NCBI GenBank assembly: GCA_958496175.1 | Contig: OY292275.1 | Coordinates: 57,923,701 to 57,987,700 of the forward strand | Direction: 5' to 3' | From: Sisyra terminalis | Taxonomy: Eukaryota > Arthropoda > Insecta > Neuroptera > Sisyridae | Length of the DNA: 64,000 nt | In this document: positions 11,634-22,040 of the stretch, piece after piece | Numbering within the stretch: position 1 is the stretch's first letter | Layout: the number at the start of each line of letters is the position of its first letter | Position numbers and translations under genes: made by a program | The notes under the pieces: generated by a model | The model's input: only the letters and a program-made list of their open reading frames with translations | Told to the model about the DNA's origin: nothing | Databases searched by the model: none

Positions 11634-12127
11634 ATAACTTTTACTGATCCAAACAAATCGTGAAAGTGGAATATTCTAATCAAATTTTTAGCCAAACTTT
11701 GCATTTTTATAACAACTTTTTCACATTTACCAAGAAATATTATATCAACTTATAAATTATAGTTATTACAAGAATTAAACTGCATTTTTTCTAGGTGGAA
11801 AAAGTGTCGGAAAATCTTTTTTTTTTGATACAGCATTTACGGAATGCCGCAATCTAAAGTTGGGTCTTTAAAAAGAAATTTATTTTCTTCATGAATCGAT
11901 ATCTCGAAAACAAGTGATTTGAAAAAGGGGCTGAAATGCATCCTCTACTGAAATACTGTCTATAAACATAGTATGCATTTTACACCCCTATTATCCCTTT
12001 ATATTACATCTATGACAACAAGTTGATTGCCACATTCCAAAGATAAAAAGTAGATCTTATACACAGAATATTTGGTCACCTCTACATTAGTGTATTGATC
12101 GAAAAAAACGACGTTAGTTTGTGAACC

Positions 12128-12945
12128 GATTATTCATTGGAAAAATATTTTCTACACAAAATAAATCTCAACTTAAACCCATGAAAAATGGTTCTTATAA
12201 TAAGGTCAATTTCTTCAATAAATTCATGAAGAATTCCATTGAAAAATTGGTTATCGATATTCAAGGAAATTATTTTAATAGGATTTCCGACGGTTTCGGG
12301 GTCTTTTTGGAAAAACGATCGGAAAATCAAATAATTTGTAAATATCTTTTTCCACAAAGTGCCACCCAAAGTTTACGTCGCTTTATCGATATTTTTTGGC
12401 CAATACAGTAGGAATTAAAGATAAAAGAATACCCTGAGGCAAATGAAAAAAATCAGTTGATAAATTTTGTAGTTTGAATACAGTTTCCATCGCATACAAT
12501 GCGAAAGAGTCAAAAAATCGATTAAGACTTGTTTACTCCATTGATTATTAGAAAAATATTTTCTACATAAAATAAATCACAATTCAAATCCATGAAAAAT
12601 TGTTCTTATATTAAGGTCAATTTTTTCAATAAATTCATGAAGAATTCCATTGAAAAATTGGTTGTCGATATTCAAGGAATTTATTTTGATAGGATTTCCG
12701 ACGGTTTCGGGGTTCATTTTGGAAAAACGATCGGAAAATTCACTATTTTATAAATACTTTTTTTCACAAGGTGCAACGCAAAGTTTACGTAGAGTTTACG
12801 TCACTTTATCAATATTTTTTTGGTCCAAACTTTGGGAATTAAAGATAAAATAATATCCAAAGGCAATTGAAAAACTCGCGAAAAAATCGCATACAATTCG
12901 AAAGAGTCAAAAAATTGATTACGACTTGTTTACTTCATTAATTTA
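12128..12945. repeat. Tandem duplication, period 412 bp
   Basis: Two copies (about 12128-12539 and 12540-12945) share long blocks such as ATGAAGAATTCCATTGAAAA at 12225 and 12637, GATTTCCGACGGTTTCGGGG, and CGAAAGAGTCAAAAAAT. Identity is about 85-90 percent, so the event is fairly recent. Open frames in the copies do not correspond to any protein I know. Confidence 0.85.
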
Positions 12946-13852
12946 AATTTTGACATTTTTTTAAGAACCATAATTTTAAAGTTACGAAAATCGTTTTAGA
13001 ATGAAATTTAAAACTTTTCAGTATTCGAGTGAATTATAACTTTTTATTCATTTAAATTATCCTGCAACAAAGACCACATTAATTGAATTGTACTGCCTTT
13101 AATTTATAATTTAAAACTTTTATCCATCCCACTTATGTAATTTCCTTTCCATCATCTTTGATCATTAATTAAAATAATTAATTTGAATGCACGAGGCTAA
13201 GTCTTCCGGGAGCAGCAAAAAACAAAATACAACGGGAAAAACCCACTAAGGCTATTTCCGTGTTTGGCTTTCCACTTTGAATTTTTTATGTTTGGTAAAA
13301 TATCTTCTAAAAATATCCAGCAATTGGATCGTAAACATTTATATGACGTATTTAAATATATAAAAACAGAATGAAACAATGCGAAATGAAGCGTCGAGTG
13401 GAAATAATTTTGCACTGGTGTTGGGAAAAAGGACGACGAAGACGAGACCGGCTTTGTAAATTTTCCATATCGTTTGGGTGTCGATTTTTATTATCCCATT
13501 CGTTTCTCTTTTCCCGTCTCGTTTCGTCTCTCGACGGGAATTATGATCGTAAAATATCATTTTTCGTTTTGCCTTTTTGCTTTTTGTGACTCATAAATTG
13601 GTGGCTGTTGTAATTGAATGGGAATATTGTTAAAAACAAATATTCGCCCATCGAGAAAATGGCTTTGGCCAGTTGAAATCTTTGATCGATTAGGCTCTTT
13701 AATAATCGTATGGCTCATAAAAATAGAGAAATATAAATTTGTATCTTAAAAGAAAATCTTTCGTAATTGAACTTCAAATTGTTTCAACTAATTTCTAATA
13801 CTAATTTCAACTAATTTAGCCACTTTAAACCAAAAAGAGATAAGTTAAGAGG
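12946..13852. other. No supported gene
   Basis: AT-rich with a somewhat GC-richer patch at 13375-13530 in which both strands have open frames of about 70 codons. No motif or splice pair supports coding. Confidence 0.4.
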
Positions 13853-13860
13853 ATTGCGAA

Positions 13861-14570
13861 CAGAGGCATAGCTAGGTAACCAAGGGCCCTGGAGCAAATT
13901 AAAAAATATGGCCCCACTGCTATATAAACTGATTAGGTTTTATCAAATAAAAATATGAAATATACAAATACTTTAAAAATGCTAAGCTACTTAAGCTCTT
14001 TTTTGTGCACTGCAGGGCAGGTAATAAAAATATTAAACAGAAACAATATAAATTACAATTAATTCTTGGTGTAGGTTTGGGTAATATAATGAAATAGAGA
14101 AGATTCAAGGTTTTATTATATAAAGGTCGGGCCTACCAACTAATTAAATAACAATTATATTTACAATTTTTTCCTAGCTTTAGTTTTCGCAAAAGTATCA
14201 ATGTTCCGTTTAAATCCAGGCTTGATGCTGCTTTGTTTTCAATTGCTATTAGCGATAAATGTCGGAGTCGAGTTTGGCCCATATTATTTCTTAAATATTT
14301 TTTTATTAATTTTAATTTTCTAAATGACCTTTCAGCTGCTGCAGAAGTGACAGGAATTGTAAAAAATAATAATATCGCTGTAAATACTTCCGTTAGGTCG
14401 CATTCTAGCCCTCCATATTGGCTCATTATTTTCTTACATAATTGGTGAACTTCCAACTGAATTTCCAAAAGTTCAGTTCGATCGAGATTTCTGGTAAGGA
14501 TTCGAGGGCCCCCTGAGCTTGAGGGCCCTGGGGCACTACCCCGTCTAGCCCCTAGGTAGCTACGCCACTG
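13861..14570 (-). mobile_element. Internally deleted hAT transposon with 8-bp target duplication
   Basis: The 710-bp element is bounded by CAGAGGCATAGCTAGGTA and, inverted, CAGTGGCGTAGCTACCTA. The flanks ATTGCGAA (13853-13860) and ATTGCGAG (14571-14578) are a 7/8 match, diagnostic of hAT insertion. GGGCCCT blocks lie near both ends. It keeps only the transposase C-terminus on the minus strand, so it is non-autonomous. A second palindromic element begins only about 20 bp to the right. Confidence 0.9.
14133..14520 (-). pseudogene. hAT transposase C-terminal dimerisation domain
   Basis: The minus-strand frame is open for more than 110 codons and ends at 14133. Its core, FTIPVTSAAAERSFRKLKLI followed by KYLRNNMGQTRLRHLSLIAI, is the hallmark of the hAT family C-terminal dimerisation region (the TIPVTSA.AERSFS.LK..K.YLR..M...RL..L..L.IE pattern of ZMYM-like and hAT proteins). 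The frame continues upstream of the nearest possible start through TRNLDRTELLEIQ, so no ATG marks a true beginning. The BED zinc finger, the DDE catalytic part and the insertion domain are all missing, so no transposition activity can be expected. It lies wholly inside the hAT element whose TIRs and target duplication are described separately. The reading frame is unbroken, which suggests a relatively young deletion derivative. Confidence 0.9.
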
Positions 14571-14595
14571 ATTGCGAGATCTTGAAAAAGCTTAA

Positions 14596-15302
14596 GGGTG
14601 GATCACCGTCAGAAAAAAAAATTTCGATTTTTTTTTCCATAAATGTCTTCTTATAACATTCAAGAATAACGTGTTAAAAGGATTGCAATAGCTGACTAAT
14701 GTATTTTCACTGATATAAATTAAATAAATTGATAATAACATAAAAAAATATCTTAAAAAAACTTTAAATGTGTTTTTCTCGAAATCAACTTTTTAAAACT
14801 GGGAGACAAGATTTCTCAGAAACTATCCGACGGATTGACTTGAAACTGGAGAGTGTTATAGTTCAACACGTCTTCTTGGTACTGAACTTCTGAAATTGGC
14901 CTCCACCCCCCTCAAAGTGGGAGAGGGGGACAGGTCCAAAAAAATATCGTTTTTTTAAACTTTTTTTTCAAAGTCGCGCCATTTTGTGAATTTTCAACTT
15001 TTTTCGGATTTTCGAGGTTCAGTACCAAGAAGACGCATTACCAAAACCTACATTCTTTGGAAAATCATGATCCGATTTCCGGTTTCCGAGAAAACTTGTC
15101 TCCCGTTTGCCTCCTCATTTTTGAGGACCCGTTTTCAAAGCGCTGTAAAAGAGGGAGGGGGAGACATATCGGGGCAAATAAAAAAAAATAGTTCAAAACT
15201 TCAACTTTTACATGCCGAAGGCCGTTTTTTAATGTCTCTAAAAAAAAATGGCAGCAGTTTTAAAAAATTCATTTTTTTTTACGTTCTGACGGTGATCCAC
15301 CC
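14596..15302. mobile_element. Palindromic MITE with TTAA flanks
   Basis: GGGTGGATCACCGTCAGAA at the left end is exactly repeated inverted at the right end, and TTAA stands at both outer borders (14592-14595 and 15303-15306). TTAA is the piggyBac target, although TA targeting cannot be excluded. The interior is also palindromic: the GGGAGACAAG and CTTCTTGGTACTGAAC blocks on the left have inverse partners on the right. No coding capacity. Confidence 0.8.
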
Positions 15303-15306
15303 TTAA

Positions 15307-17330
15307 ATATGCTAACATTTTAATAGTTATAACTACCATGAAAAGGAGAAAGAAGAAATATATAATAAAATTATCAAATTACTGTTGTAAGAAAATAGGC
15401 AATATTAGCAGATAAGCTGGTCATTGCTAAACTAATTTAGTGGAAAAAACGTAGTTACTTTGTAAAAGTTTTTTTTTTGAATTAAAATTGAACGAAAACT
15501 AAGAAAAATGTTTCATTTCATCTTTTTCGTGAACTTTTCCGAGTTTCTTGTTCCAGTTAAAGGTTGGGAAAAATCCCAAAAAATATTACGATCGTCACGG
15601 GAAATTACGTTAAAACGATTTTCCTTTCCGTGTAAATTTTTAATGGATATATGTTCACATGGTTCACATATAATGAAAAAAAACTAACCGACGAAAATAA
15701 ATACACAACGTATAGAATAAATATGTAGGAAAAAAAGGCCAAACATCAACATTCATTCAATGTATATATATATATATATATAAATATCTTTCAAGAAGCC
15801 CACCGACATACTTCAGTGCGGGATTAGAACAAATTAAGTTGAACTTTTCGAGAACACTTTACATAAGAATTTGACAAACTATTTCGAAATTAATTGGCTT
15901 AAATTACCTAGAAACGTCAAGTTAATCCTCTAAAAGAGAGGAAAAAGTTTCCGAATGGTTCGTTCGTTTACCCATCGTAACGATGTAACGTTTGAGCTTT
16001 ACGGAAAGCACTAAACCCATAAATGAGACGAGGTAATTTATTTAATTTTCAAAAGCTTACGTGCTTTATTGAATAATGATGTTTTCTTATCTCAAAATCA
16101 AAGTAAATTTCTCGTAATTGATGTAAACCGGATGAGTATGTGACAATAGACCTACCTTTATTATTTTGCCGGGAACTAAAAAGCTTCGCTAAAGTAGGTA
16201 TGCTTTTTAAAAGCTTTTATTAAAGAATAAAAGTCCAAAAATATTTTCTATGAAATCTCTAATTTTGTACATATTATGACTGTTGAATAATTGCTTTTTC
16301 ATTGAATTGTTTTTTCTTACAAGTACGAATAATATTCGTCTATGAAAGCTCGCGGATATTTGGCTCGACTCCAAACCTTGAGCAGGTGTGCAATGCATGT
16401 AATCATTGTCAGCAGTTGTTACCAATAATTACGAAAAGATTATTATTTGTGCATTGTTTTCCCACCTTTCTACAAATTTTCTTTTAATTACTGAAAAAAA
16501 TTTCAAGTATTCATTAACGATCGTTTATCCATGTTTTATCCTCTGCTCTTTTAAGGTATTTACCATTATGAAAAAGCTCATTGTTTCATCTTTTGTGTGT
16601 CAACAATTAATTCCTTCCAAATTCGACAAAAGTATTTTTTAAGTCTTCTCTTTGGTATCTTTTTTCTTAGATCTTTCTTGCAACTAATGTACATTCTAAA
16701 GTTTCCCTTGTCTTGCTATTTCTTATCTTGACCTTTTTGGTTCTTCTCTTCATCTATCTTAGCCTATTATCGCTAAAGCTTCTTTTGATAAATTTGGTTT
16801 CATGTTTTATCAGATCGTTCTACTGTTTTGTAAGTTCACCCTATAACTTTGATCTTGATTTTCCTAGATTTATTCAGTTTTTGATACTCTCTTCCTAATT
16901 TTTTCATTTCACATACATTTTGGGAATTATTTCCGTTTAGTTTTGCCTTCTTTCTTAGAAAAAAAAATCGGTAAATCGCTCAAAAACGAATAGATATTAC
17001 TTTTATAACTATATTTTTATAATTACCAGAGTTGGAGAGTTGATTTTAACTAGGGAAGGTCTCAGCTCTGATTTTGGATCAAAAAATTTATAAACCAGGG
17101 CTCCGAGTTGAGAATCCTGACTTTCTTTTGTTTTCATCTTGGAGGCTCTATGCGTTTGTTGAGAAGATTGAGATCGGATGTAAAAATTGATGTTTTTTTT
17201 AAAAAGAAATACATTTTCCCAAAGTCCCTGAATACGGAAAAGTGGTTATAAACGCATGGGTTTGTTTATGAATGCTTTTTAAATTATCTCTCTCCCCCCT
17301 CCTACCAAATTTTCCAAAACTAAGAGTAAT
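15307..17330. other. AT-rich, no supported gene
   Basis: A short TA repeat lies at about 15763-15782. Small T-rich open frames at 16302-16900 have no recognisable content. Near 17035-17115 short related GAGTTG-containing segments face each other but do not form a clear element. Confidence 0.4.
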
Positions 17331-17551
17331 AGATGATGAAACTCAGATCTCAGCTTTTTATTTTAAATTAAAGAAGAAAACTCAGGATTTTTAAGAGCGT
17401 GTAATTTTATTAAATGAGTTTGAACTGAAATTAAAACGTTTTTGTGATCAAAGACAACTGATGAAGTTGCAATAAGCAACGAAACGTGACAAATTTGGAA
17501 AATAAAATATCTAACGGATCATAAAAACCAGAGTTTTCTTCTTTAATTTAC
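17331..17551 (+). mobile_element. Penelope-like repeat fragment carrying a hammerhead motif
   Basis: The unit shares CAGATCTCAGCTTTTTATTT with 11479-11570. About 28 bp at 17363-17390 (TAAATTAAAGAAGAAAACTC) recurs inverted at 17523-17551 (GAGTTTTCTTCTTTAATTTA), so the two arms flank the ribozyme core. Hammerhead motifs in terminal repeats are known for Penelope-like retroelements; the assignment rests on that and on no protein evidence here. Confidence 0.5.
17458..17485 (+). ncRNA. Hammerhead ribozyme core
   Basis: CTGATGA, then a 5-bp stem (GTTGC, loop AATAA, GCAAC), then GAAAC match the conserved core and helix II of the hammerhead ribozyme exactly. Short-helix forms of this motif are known in Penelope-like elements and in retrozymes. 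Helix III, helix I and the cleavage triplet could not be assigned with certainty by eye, so self-cleavage is inferred only. Confidence 0.65.
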
Positions 17552-17641
17552 TTATAGTAATTAAAAAGTTAAATTCTGTAGTTGCATTGAGTACAGTGAA
17601 TACCTAAGTCAAAAATTTTCCAAATCGATATATAAACATTA

Positions 17642-18571
17642 GGGTGGTCATTAATAGGGGTGTTTTCGAATTTCTTTACTCCCAGGGGCTCAAATGCTTC
17701 CAAATTGATAAAAAAAAAATCCCTGAAAGTTTGAACTCTTAATATTAACTTTAAGATAGTCCGCTTTCCAACTTAAATTTCTAATGGAAATAACGTAGGA
17801 AAAATTTAATTAATTCTTTAGAATTCCATAACTCAGCGACAATTAAATCAAAAGTAACTAATCACGTAGTGTTCATAGTAAATTTAACGCTCTACAAAAA
17901 AGAGCTCTTACAATTTTTCGATAAATATATTGGCTTAAGAGTTGTTGGCGTATCTATTGGCTTAAGAATGCGGTACTAATGGTCAATGAAAATATAATGC
18001 ATTTGTTAACTGAGCTACGGAAAGATGGTAGACTTGGTTACATAGTTAATATTGAATCTGATGACAATGAACAAGTACAAAAAATTAATGATGAACTACT
18101 ACAGCTACGTCGTGAAAAATCACAAGAATAATATTTTATTTGCTTCTTTTTGATCATAAATACAAATTTGGCATAAGGAATTTGATATATTTTGGAAAAA
18201 TAAGTATTTACTTAAAAATTATATTTGATAATATTAATATTTACATAATAATTACACTTTGAGATCGAACAACTCTTAAGCCAATAGATTTAGCGAAATC
18301 ATAAGAGCTCTTTTTTGTAGAACATTAAATTTACAATAACCATGACGAGATTAGTTACTTTCGATTAATTTGTCGCTGAGTTATGGCATTCTACAGAACA
18401 AATTAATTTTTTCCCACGTTATTTCCATAAGAAACTTAAGTTGGAAAGCGGACTATCTTAAAGTTAATATTATGAGCTCAAATTTTCAGGGATTTTCTTT
18501 TAAACCAATTTGGAAGGATTTGAGCCCTTGGGAGCAAAGAAATTCAAAAACACCTCTATTAAGGGCCACCC
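17642..18571. mobile_element. Palindromic MITE family C with a foreign loop
   Basis: TA then GGGTGGTCATTAATAGGGG at the left end mirrors CCTCTATTAAGGGCCACCC then TA at the right end. Two arms of about 305 bp (17642-17946 and 18268-18571) pair along most of their length, including shared AGAGCTCTTA and GGAAAGCGGACTATCTTAA blocks. Between them, 17947-18267 has no inverse partner and carries an open coding tail. The TA flanks fit Tc1/mariner-type targeting. Confidence 0.8.
17925..18131 (+). CDS. Captured C-terminal coding fragment in a MITE loop
   Basis: An open frame of 68 codons ends in TAA at 18129-18131. From a methionine at 17979 it encodes about 50 residues beginning MVNENIMHLLTELRKDGRLG, then a YIVNIESDDNEQVQK segment and a charged Leu/Arg-rich end (DELLQLRREKSQE) typical of a coiled coil. 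The codon content (many GAA, CTA, CGT, GAT) looks coding, unlike the T-rich chance frames around it. It sits exactly in the unpaired loop of the family C palindrome and is followed by an A/T-rich tail that could be a 3-prime UTR. It may be a captured last exon of a host gene or a relic of the element's own gene. I do not recognise the protein. A tandem TATTGGCTTAAGA at 17928 and 17955 marks the junction. Confidence 0.5.
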   Translation: MYWLKSCWRIYWLKNAVLMVNENIMHLLTELRKDGRLGYIVNIESDDNEQVQKINDELLQLRREKSQE

Positions 18572-18580
18572 TAGTCAACA

Positions 18581-19550
18581 TATATCGATAAACTTCTACA
18601 ATTTAAATTAAATGTGGTCCAGAGTTAAGAATAAGGGATAAGAATGAAAACTTTGTTTTTATGGGTTACTTTTTTTTCAATCAATTCATCAGAATGAAGT
18701 TGGGACCATCGTAAATGCAGTTTTTGGCTTAATATGTTCCCTGGGTTCCTACTAAACCAGTTAGGCATGAAGTAGAGGATATTTCAATTACTAGTGAACA
18801 AAATGCTTTTATTTGAAGAGATCCCCAAGTCTTATTGCAGTTCTGCATTCCATTAAAATTGGATTTAAATTTCCATTCCATTGGAGGTTCCAATAGTACC
18901 TCAAAAGTAGGAAAATGCAGTCCCAGGCCACAATTTCTCAGGCCTAAGACCTCTAGTATTTCAACAATTAGGTTTTGAGAAGAGTTTCTCATCATTCTTT
19001 TCTTAGGAACTATGATTAGTGTAGAGCCAATCTTTGATGGTAACGATTAGGATTCCCTAATAAGTATACATCGATAAACTTCTACAATTTAAATAGAATG
19101 TACTCGGGAGTTAAATATAAAGAATTAGAATAAAAAATTTGATTCTATAGGTTACATTTTTTCCTTTTCAATTCAACAGAATGAAGTTGGGACCATCATA
19201 AATGAAGTTTTTGGCGTATTATGTTCCCTGGGTTTCTACTACACCAGTAAGCCAAAAAGTCGAGGATATTTCAGCTACTAGCGAACATGATGCTTTTATT
19301 TGAGGAGATCTTCAGCTATTTTAATAAAGTTCTACATTTTATTAAAATGTCAGAAAAATTTTGTTCTTTTGTCTCAAAGAATCTGTATTGAAGGATCCAA
19401 TAGTACCTCAATAGTATGAAAATGTATTCCCAAGCCACAATTTTTCAGGCCTGAGATCTCTAGTATATCAGTAATTTTGATCATTCTTTTGCAAGAATCT
19501 ATGATTAGTTTAAAGCCCCTCTTTGATGGTAATGATTAGGATTCTTTTTG
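18581..19550. repeat. Tandem duplication, period 486 bp
   Basis: ATCGATAAACTTCTACAATT at about 18583 recurs at about 19069. Further shared blocks are CAGAATGAAGTTGGGACCAT, TATGTTCCCTGGGTT and CTTTGATGGTAA. Identity is about 80 percent. The first copy starts 10 bp after the family C element ends. No coding signal. Confidence 0.8.
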
Positions 19551-21342
19551 TTTAATATCCTGAGCAAAAGCTCTAAATAAAAGCTTTTCTTCTTCCAAAA
19601 TTTCACTTGCTTGTGTTATTACATTGAAATATATTTAATGTTCAATGAAGAGTAATTTATTCAAAGAAAACACTAAGGAAAGTGGCTTTGAGATGTTCAA
19701 CTTTTTTTTTGGTGTAAACAATTGCGCAAGGCGACAAGATTTATAGATGTTAGGTGGCGTTTAAATTGGCGCCAGAATTAAATTTAAATTTATTTTTCCG
19801 GTCTAGTCGTATTAAAGTAAATTGTAAATCTCTCGATTTTGAATTGTAAAATGGTACGAATGGTAATCAGATGGAGCGCATAAATTTGTCGTAATGAAGT
19901 TTGCGAGATGTTACGTGAACGTTGCGTTGCGTTTTTCGATTGAAGATAACAATTTAAAACACAGAAAATTTGAACAATTTTTTTTTTTGGGGAAATAAAA
20001 AGTTTTCAATAAAATTTTATTTGGCTTCCAACACTTTTGTGCTTTTGTGCTTTTATCAATAAATTGGACCAATAAAACATCGGTTTTACGATGGAAATTT
20101 GTGTGAAAAAAAAATGGGTGTTTACGAAATAGGAATTTCATCGGTTCAACGTTTAAAACTGTTCATTCAAATTTCGTCGCTATTGGTTTATTGAAAACAT
20201 AAAATAAAATGAGACTAAACGTTGTTTAATCATTCTTGTTCTGTTTCACACTACCCCAATTTTTCGCATGTTTTTTTTCATCCCCAACCCCTACAAATTA
20301 ATAGGGGGACAATCCATACAATCGTTTCGTTTTGTCATTCGTGTGAAATTTCAATTGTTTGATTTTCAAATTGTAAATAAAAAAAATAAAATATGAATGA
20401 ATAGATGCAGTTTTATTGATGTGAAAATCAAGGGAAAAATAGAATTTTTCGAATTTTATGCAATAAAATAATGGAAATTCAATAAATATGTCATTGATTC
20501 AATTTATCTTTGATCGACATTTCTTTAAAAGCTTCTGTTGACATTAAATCCATTTCAACTCTTATTCCAAGTCTTTTTTTCCCCCATAAAAAAGCTCCTC
20601 ATTCATCCTACGAATCCGTTTCATGTACTCTACCAGCCAAAAGTTTACGATCTCTAAACTAGCAATGCTATGTATTAATAAGCAGAGTTGAATATAACCG
20701 TGGATTGTGAGAGTTTCGGAGACAATGGACCAAAAAAGCTTTAAGACAAATGTGGAAATTGAGATCTAAAAAGATTTATGAGTTAAGGGCATGAACTATA
20801 GTAGTATATTTTGCACAGTTTGAAGTCAAAAAAGTTTACAATCATTAATATTTAGCATTCAAAAACTTTTTAGAACCACGCTTTAGTCTCCATTCTTGCA
20901 AAAGCGTGCTGATTAAAAAAATATTGACAAAAAGACGTTAGTTCTTAAATCGTTGCTCTGGGGAAAAATTAAAACTTCCTTATCTAAATCGTATCGATCC
21001 TTTTTTAAAAGAAAAAAGGACTTTAAAAGATTTTTTCAACAAATTTTTGAAGTGAAAACTTCTTTAGTATCGTTGTAACTTGTAATTTTTTGAAACGGAA
21101 ACGGAAAGTGGCAATAAAAGGAGAAACATATACATAAATCTATAAAATTTAACATGAGAGAGAATGAGATAGGAAATATTAGTATTTCTTATGGTTGTGC
21201 ACGCCTGCGTATTACGCTACTGGAGAATGGTTTTCATAGCGACCAATAACAACCGTGTTAAATTGCTTATTATAATAGTGAGCATAAACATTTCATTATT
21301 TTAATAAATTTTTCAAGTTTGCCATAAATATGGAGTATTGTC
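19551..21342. other. AT-rich, no supported gene
   Basis: No domain, repeat copy or splice pair that I can support. The minus frame at 19911-20141 is a Lys/Phe-rich chance frame. Confidence 0.4.
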
Positions 21343-22040
21343 ATGATTATCAACAAAAAGTATAGGAAACAAGGCTATAAAACGTCAAAAGGTTCAACAG
21401 AACGTGTTCGTGAATTTCGGGCACGCCAAAAAGCATTATTAAATACGAAAAATAATAGTTTTTATACGTTTAATAATGATTCGACTGTGCAAAATAGTGA
21501 AAATGATGCTAGTAAGTACTTAAATATTTTCTAATCGCATATTTCATCCTTAATCACGAAATTTCAATAAAATAAAAGCTAATTTAAAATTAATTCTGAT
21601 ATCACATAATATAACGAACTGTTTTTTAGGTGCTACTCAAATGAATGTACAGCCAATTCCTTAGGTACCTCACAATTTCGTCGAAATAAAGTTGCTCATG
21701 AAGAATTTCGTTAAAATTTTTTTAACAATATGTTCGGTCATAATATGTGCTCTTTTTGTGAACGATTGTGATTCCAACGAAATTTAAAACCACAACGCCC
21801 AGGACATGAAGATCTTTTATGGATAATAATTCAAAATTCTAATGCAAATGATAATATTTTACTGTGCTTTACGTATTTTCAAGCAATCGAGAAAAATGTA
21901 ATTCCAACGATGTCCAAATACAATAGTTTCAAATATTAAACGATACTTGCATCTTTACCACCACTGAATTTATTTCATACTTCCATTATCATAAGCTTTT
22001 GTATCATTTATCGAAAATGCAAATTTGGATTTCGGATAAA
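21343..22040 (+). pseudogene. Helitron protein N-terminal remnant
   Basis: The segment opens with KTSKGSTERVREFRARQKAL, a basic leader typical of insect Helitron proteins. After an interruption (21512-21629, with GT and AG borders) one frame from about 21670 to 21940 reads AHEEF, NNMFGHNMCSFCERL, then a TGA where Trp is expected, then NLKPQRPGHEDLLW and IPTMSKYNSFKY. The FGH..C..C.RL(W) and IP..S.YN.F.Y signatures precede the Helitron-like N domain of Rep/helicase proteins. Shifted pieces LPPL (about 21955) and MQIW (about 22016) correspond to the next conserved LPPLD...MQIR block. Two in-frame stops, frameshifts and the absence of the Rep and helicase domains show that it is dead. Element ends were not found. 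Confidence 0.75.

Larger units (their letters stand above)
10500..12125. mobile_element. Large element with long inverted ends and nested insertions
   Basis: The left arm at about 10505-10655 contains CGTTTTTTTCGATCAATA, AGAGGTGGCCAAC and GGGTGTAAAATTCATACT. The inverse is at about 11965-12125 (TATTGATCGAAAAAAACG, GGTCACCTCT, AGTATGCATTTTACACCCCT), with roughly 75-80 percent identity over about 150 bp. The 1.3-kb interior has no recognisable transposase and contains pieces of other repeats. Target duplications were not resolved. Confidence 0.6.

Noticed and set aside
15763..15782. TA microsatellite as a functional site
   Set aside because: Simple repeat; similar runs (34271-34295) are expected in AT-rich DNA.
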